From assembly GCF_002127655.1 (NCBI RefSeq), contig NZ_NEHB01000007.1, positions 94,291-130,698 on the forward strand: 36,408 bases of DNA, given 5' to 3'. Positions 34,850 through 36,408 of this stretch are shown piece by piece. The notes beneath the pieces were generated by a model, which worked only from the letters and a program-made list of their open reading frames with translations, was not told the origin of the DNA and searched no databases. Each line of letters starts with the position of its first letter. Positions within the stretch are counted from its first letter, which is position 1. The stretch comes from Janthinobacterium sp. GW456P. GTDB lineage: Bacteria; Pseudomonadota; Gammaproteobacteria; Burkholderiales; Burkholderiaceae_D. The position numbers and the translations under genes are program-made.

Positions 34850-34886
34850 GTTTCACACATAAAGTGTGGATAAGATTGTGAGCAAG
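34850..34886 (+). repeat. Array unit 4 core
   Basis: TTTC/GTGAGC variant with exact box TGTGGATAA at 34865-34873. Second block CATTGATTTTAAAGGA at 34909. The unit is bracketed by a 13-bp inverted repeat (34831-34843 and 34969-34981). Confidence 0.85.
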
Positions 34887-35009
34887 CCGATTGACTCCAT
34901 GCAAGAGCATTGATTTTAAAGGAGTTTTTTTTGATGCTGAAAAATAAGGCAGCGCAAGCGCCTGATCGCGCCGTGGAAAACGCCCGGAAAAGACGAAACG
35001 GTTTATGCG

Positions 35010-35046
35010 GTTTTGCACATATTCTGTGGATAAGATTGTGAGCAAG
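35010..35046 (+). repeat. Array unit 5 core
   Basis: TTTT/GTGAGC subtype with exact box at 35025-35033. The second block contains TTGATCTATATGG, and an AGTGGATAA near-match occurs at 35132-35140. Confidence 0.85.
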
Positions 35047-35158
35047 GCGCACGGTCGAACGCTAGACCCTTGATCTATATGGCTATTTTTATGCTGCGTA
35101 AAATTCAGGCAAGCCATGCCATGGGCATTCCAGTGGATAAATCCGCTGCTGTGCGCGA

Positions 35159-35195
35159 GTTCTGCACATTTTTTGTGGATAAGATTGTGCGCAAG
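35159..35195 (+). repeat. Array unit 6 core
   Basis: TTCT/GTGCGC subtype with exact box at 35174-35182. Second block starts CTTGATTCCTATG at 35218 and ends AAAAATGTAGCAAGG, as in unit 3. Confidence 0.85.
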
Positions 35196-35316
35196 ACCAT
35201 GCATGGCATACTAAGCGCTTGATTCCTATGCACTTTATTTCCATGCGCAAAAATGTAGCAAGGCACTTTTATCGCTCAATCAGGGCCTGCCCGGCCATGT
35301 TTGTCCAAGGCAAAAA

Positions 35317-35353
35317 GTTCCGCACACTTTCTGTGGATAACTTTGTGCGTAAG
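35317..35353 (+). repeat. Array unit 7 core
   Basis: TTCC/GTGCGT variant with exact box at 35332-35340, followed by CTTTGTG instead of GATTGTG. Second block has TTGATATTAAAGGATTTTTT. Confidence 0.8.
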
Positions 35354-35464
35354 TGGCAGGGGCTGCACTGATGTGCTTGATATTAAAGGATTTTTTCCCT
35401 GTGCATGCAAATCAGGCACACGGGAATTCATCATAAAATCAATTACTTAGAAATAGAACTTGTT

Positions 35465-35490
35465 GTTTTGCACGATATATGACATAAGCA
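35465..35490 (+). repeat. Decayed eighth copy upstream of xseA
   Basis: GTTTTGCAC followed by GATATATG and CATAAG matches the start and spacing of the 37-bp core, but the TGTGGA block is lost. It overlaps the proposed xseA -35 region. Confidence 0.4.
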
Positions 35491-35506
35491 TGACCTCGCC
35501 GATAAT
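35479..35506 (+). promoter_or_regulatory. Candidate xseA promoter
   Basis: ATGACA (35479-35484, five of six to TTGACA) and GATAAT (35501-35506, five of six to TATAAT) are 16 bp apart, placing the start about 25 bp before the ATG. A TGTGGACAG DnaA-box-like 9-mer (35509-35517) lies directly downstream. Confidence 0.5.
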
Positions 35507-35538
35507 ATGTGGACAGTTCCTTTCCCGCTCCCCGCTTT

Positions 35539-36408
35539 ATGATGACAGACACCCCGACTGACAGCGGCTTTGCCGCCCCGCCCGTGCTGACCGTCAGCGC
35601 CCTGAACCAGGCCGTCGCGCGCCTGCTCGAGCGCTCGTTCCCCCTGACCTGGATCGCCGGCGAGATTTCCAACTTCACGCGCGCCGCCTCCGGCCACTGG
35701 TATTTCACCCTGAAGGATGACGGCGCCCAAGTGCGCGCCGTGATGTTCCGCGGCCGCGCCCAGTACGCGGGTTTCACGCCGCGCGAAGGCGACAAGGTGG
35801 AAGTACGCGCCCTCGTCACCCTGTACGGCGCGCGCGGCGATTACCAGATCAACGTGGAAGCCATCCGCCGTGCCGGCGTGGGCGCCCTGTACGAAGCGTT
35901 CCAGCGTCTGAAGGAAAAGCTGGCCGCGCAAGGCCTGTTCGACCAGGAACGCAAACGCGCCATCCCCATGTTCGCGCGCAGCATCGGCATCGTCACCAGC
36001 CCGCAGGCGGCCGCCCTGCGCGACGTCCTGATCGCGCTCAAGCGCCGCGCGCCGCATGTCAACATCATTCTGTATCCGACGCCCGTGCAGGGCCAGCAGG
36101 CGCCGGAAAAGATCGCACAAGCGATCCGCACGGCATCTAGCAGGGCCGAGTGCGACGTGCTGCTGGTATGCCGTGGCGGCGGCAGCATCGAGGATTTATG
36201 GTCGTTCAACGATGAAGCCGTGGCGCATGCGATCGCCGACTGTTCCATGCCCGTGATCAGCGGCGTGGGCCACGAGACGGATTTCACCATCGCCGACTTC
36301 GCGGCCGACCTGCGCGCGGCCACGCCGACGGCGGCGGCCGAACTGGCGGCCACGCCGCGCGCCGACTGGATGGCCTCGCTGCGCGCCGACGCGACGGACT
36401 TGCGCCGC
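35539..36408 (+). CDS. xseA: Exodeoxyribonuclease VII large subunit, 5' part
   Basis: First 290 codons; the gene runs off the right edge. OB-fold N-terminal domain ([26 protein letters not shown]) of about 100 residues, then [44 protein letters not shown] and [29 protein letters not shown], the conserved catalytic part. With XseB it degrades single-stranded DNA in both directions and acts in mismatch repair. Start ATG 35539 or the adjacent ATG 35542. It diverges from exbB across the repeat array; the GC-rich reading frame resumes sharply at the start codon. Confidence 0.95.
   Translation, partial: MMTDTPTDSGFAAPPVLTVSALNQAVARLLERSFPLTWIAGEISNFTRAASGHWYFTLKDDGAQVRAVMFRGRAQYAGFTPREGDKVEVRALVTLYGARGDYQINVEAIRRAGVGALYEAFQRLKEKLAAQGLFDQERKRAIPMFARSIGIVTSPQAAALRDVLIALKRRAPHVNIILYPTPVQGQQAPEKIAQAIRTASSRAECDVLLVCRGGGSIEDLWSFNDEAVAHAIADCSMPVISGVGHETDFTIADFAADLRAATPTAAAELAATPRADWMASLRADATDLRR

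Larger units (their letters stand above)
34394..35425 (+). repeat. Seven-unit tandem repeat array carrying DnaA boxes
   Basis: Seven imperfect direct repeats with starts spaced 150, 136, 170, 160, 149 and 158 bp. Each unit has (a) a 37-bp core: GTTYTGCACA, five variable bases, TGTGGAYAA, then GATTGTGMGCAAG; (b) about 20-30 unrelated bases; (c) a second block of about 45 bp: YTTGATT, an AT-rich run, then TGCRYAAAAAT and a GGCA/AGCAAG end; (d) variable filler. The 9-mer TGTGGATAA is the exact complement of the DnaA box TTATCCACA in units 1, 4, 5, 6 and 7, and TGTGGACAA (one mismatch) in 2 and 3. No gene was found in 34210-35538; short minus-strand frames here repeat LAHNLIH because they read the core. 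Not CRISPR: cores diverge and spacing is 100-130 bp. Confidence 0.9.

Noticed and set aside
34530..35204. Short minus-strand frames with repeated LAHNLIH-like peptides
   Set aside because: They are translations of the repeat core in one frame; no ribosome sites or consistent length, so treated as non-coding.
34394..35353. CRISPR array
   Set aside because: Repeats are imperfect, spaces are 100-130 bp and contain a second conserved block, and no cas genes are present.

Overview
The window looks like chromosomal DNA of a GC-rich betaproteobacterium, most likely Oxalobacteraceae (Janthinobacterium/Duganella/Massilia type). I infer this from codon and base composition, a PEP-CTERM/exosortase-associated set (EpsL-like protein, CAAX-protease-like protein, a PEP-CTERM-anchored protein), the core order exbB-exbD-lpxK-Trm112-kdsB-adk divergent from xseA, and a 2-aminobenzoyl-CoA pathway operon like that described in Azoarcus. 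The taxon is inference; no rRNA or housekeeping marker was compared. Of 31 genes recognised, 29 are on the minus strand; only a TonB-dependent receptor and xseA are on the plus strand.

Layout. 1-6814: exopolysaccharide/PEP-CTERM-flavoured region: partial epsL-like gene, CAAX-protease-like gene, ABC-F ATPase uup, tRNA-Arg(CCT), an SGNH plus MBOAT O-acetylation pair, and a secreted TLDc-domain PEP-CTERM protein. 6935-14798: a tightly packed, translationally coupled seven-gene operon for CoA-dependent aerobic breakdown of 2-aminobenzoate (CoA ligase, two-domain monooxygenase/reductase, SDR, MarR regulator, crotonase-fold enzyme, acyl-CoA dehydrogenase, RidA-fold protein), with a promoter overlapped by a perfect inverted repeat. 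14815-19841: a response regulator and a 1409-residue hybrid histidine kinase with a periplasmic propeller sensor. 19896-24422: patatin-like lipase, gamma-glutamyltransferase, a 3-hydroxyacyl-CoA dehydrogenase-like SDR behind a perfect 20-bp palindrome, and a small secreted protein. 24581-27649: Fur-box-controlled TonB-dependent receptor, then two small envelope proteins. 27849-34209: proton-pumping pyrophosphatase, adk, and the kdsB/Trm112/lpxK/exbD/exbB cluster with a BIME-like repeat between exbD and lpxK. 35539-36408: 5' part of xseA.

The most unusual part is the 1.3-kb gene-free interval 34210-35538 between exbB and xseA. It holds seven same-orientation copies of a roughly 150-bp unit. 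Each unit starts with a conserved 37-bp core containing a DnaA-box-like 9-mer (exact TTATCCACA complement in five copies, one mismatch in two), followed about 20 bp later by a conserved AT-rich block. A further exact DnaA box lies just outside, a decayed eighth copy lies at the xseA promoter, and transcription diverges from the array on both sides. It may be a DnaA-titration locus, a replication-origin-like element or a clade-specific regulatory repeat; the sequence alone cannot decide.
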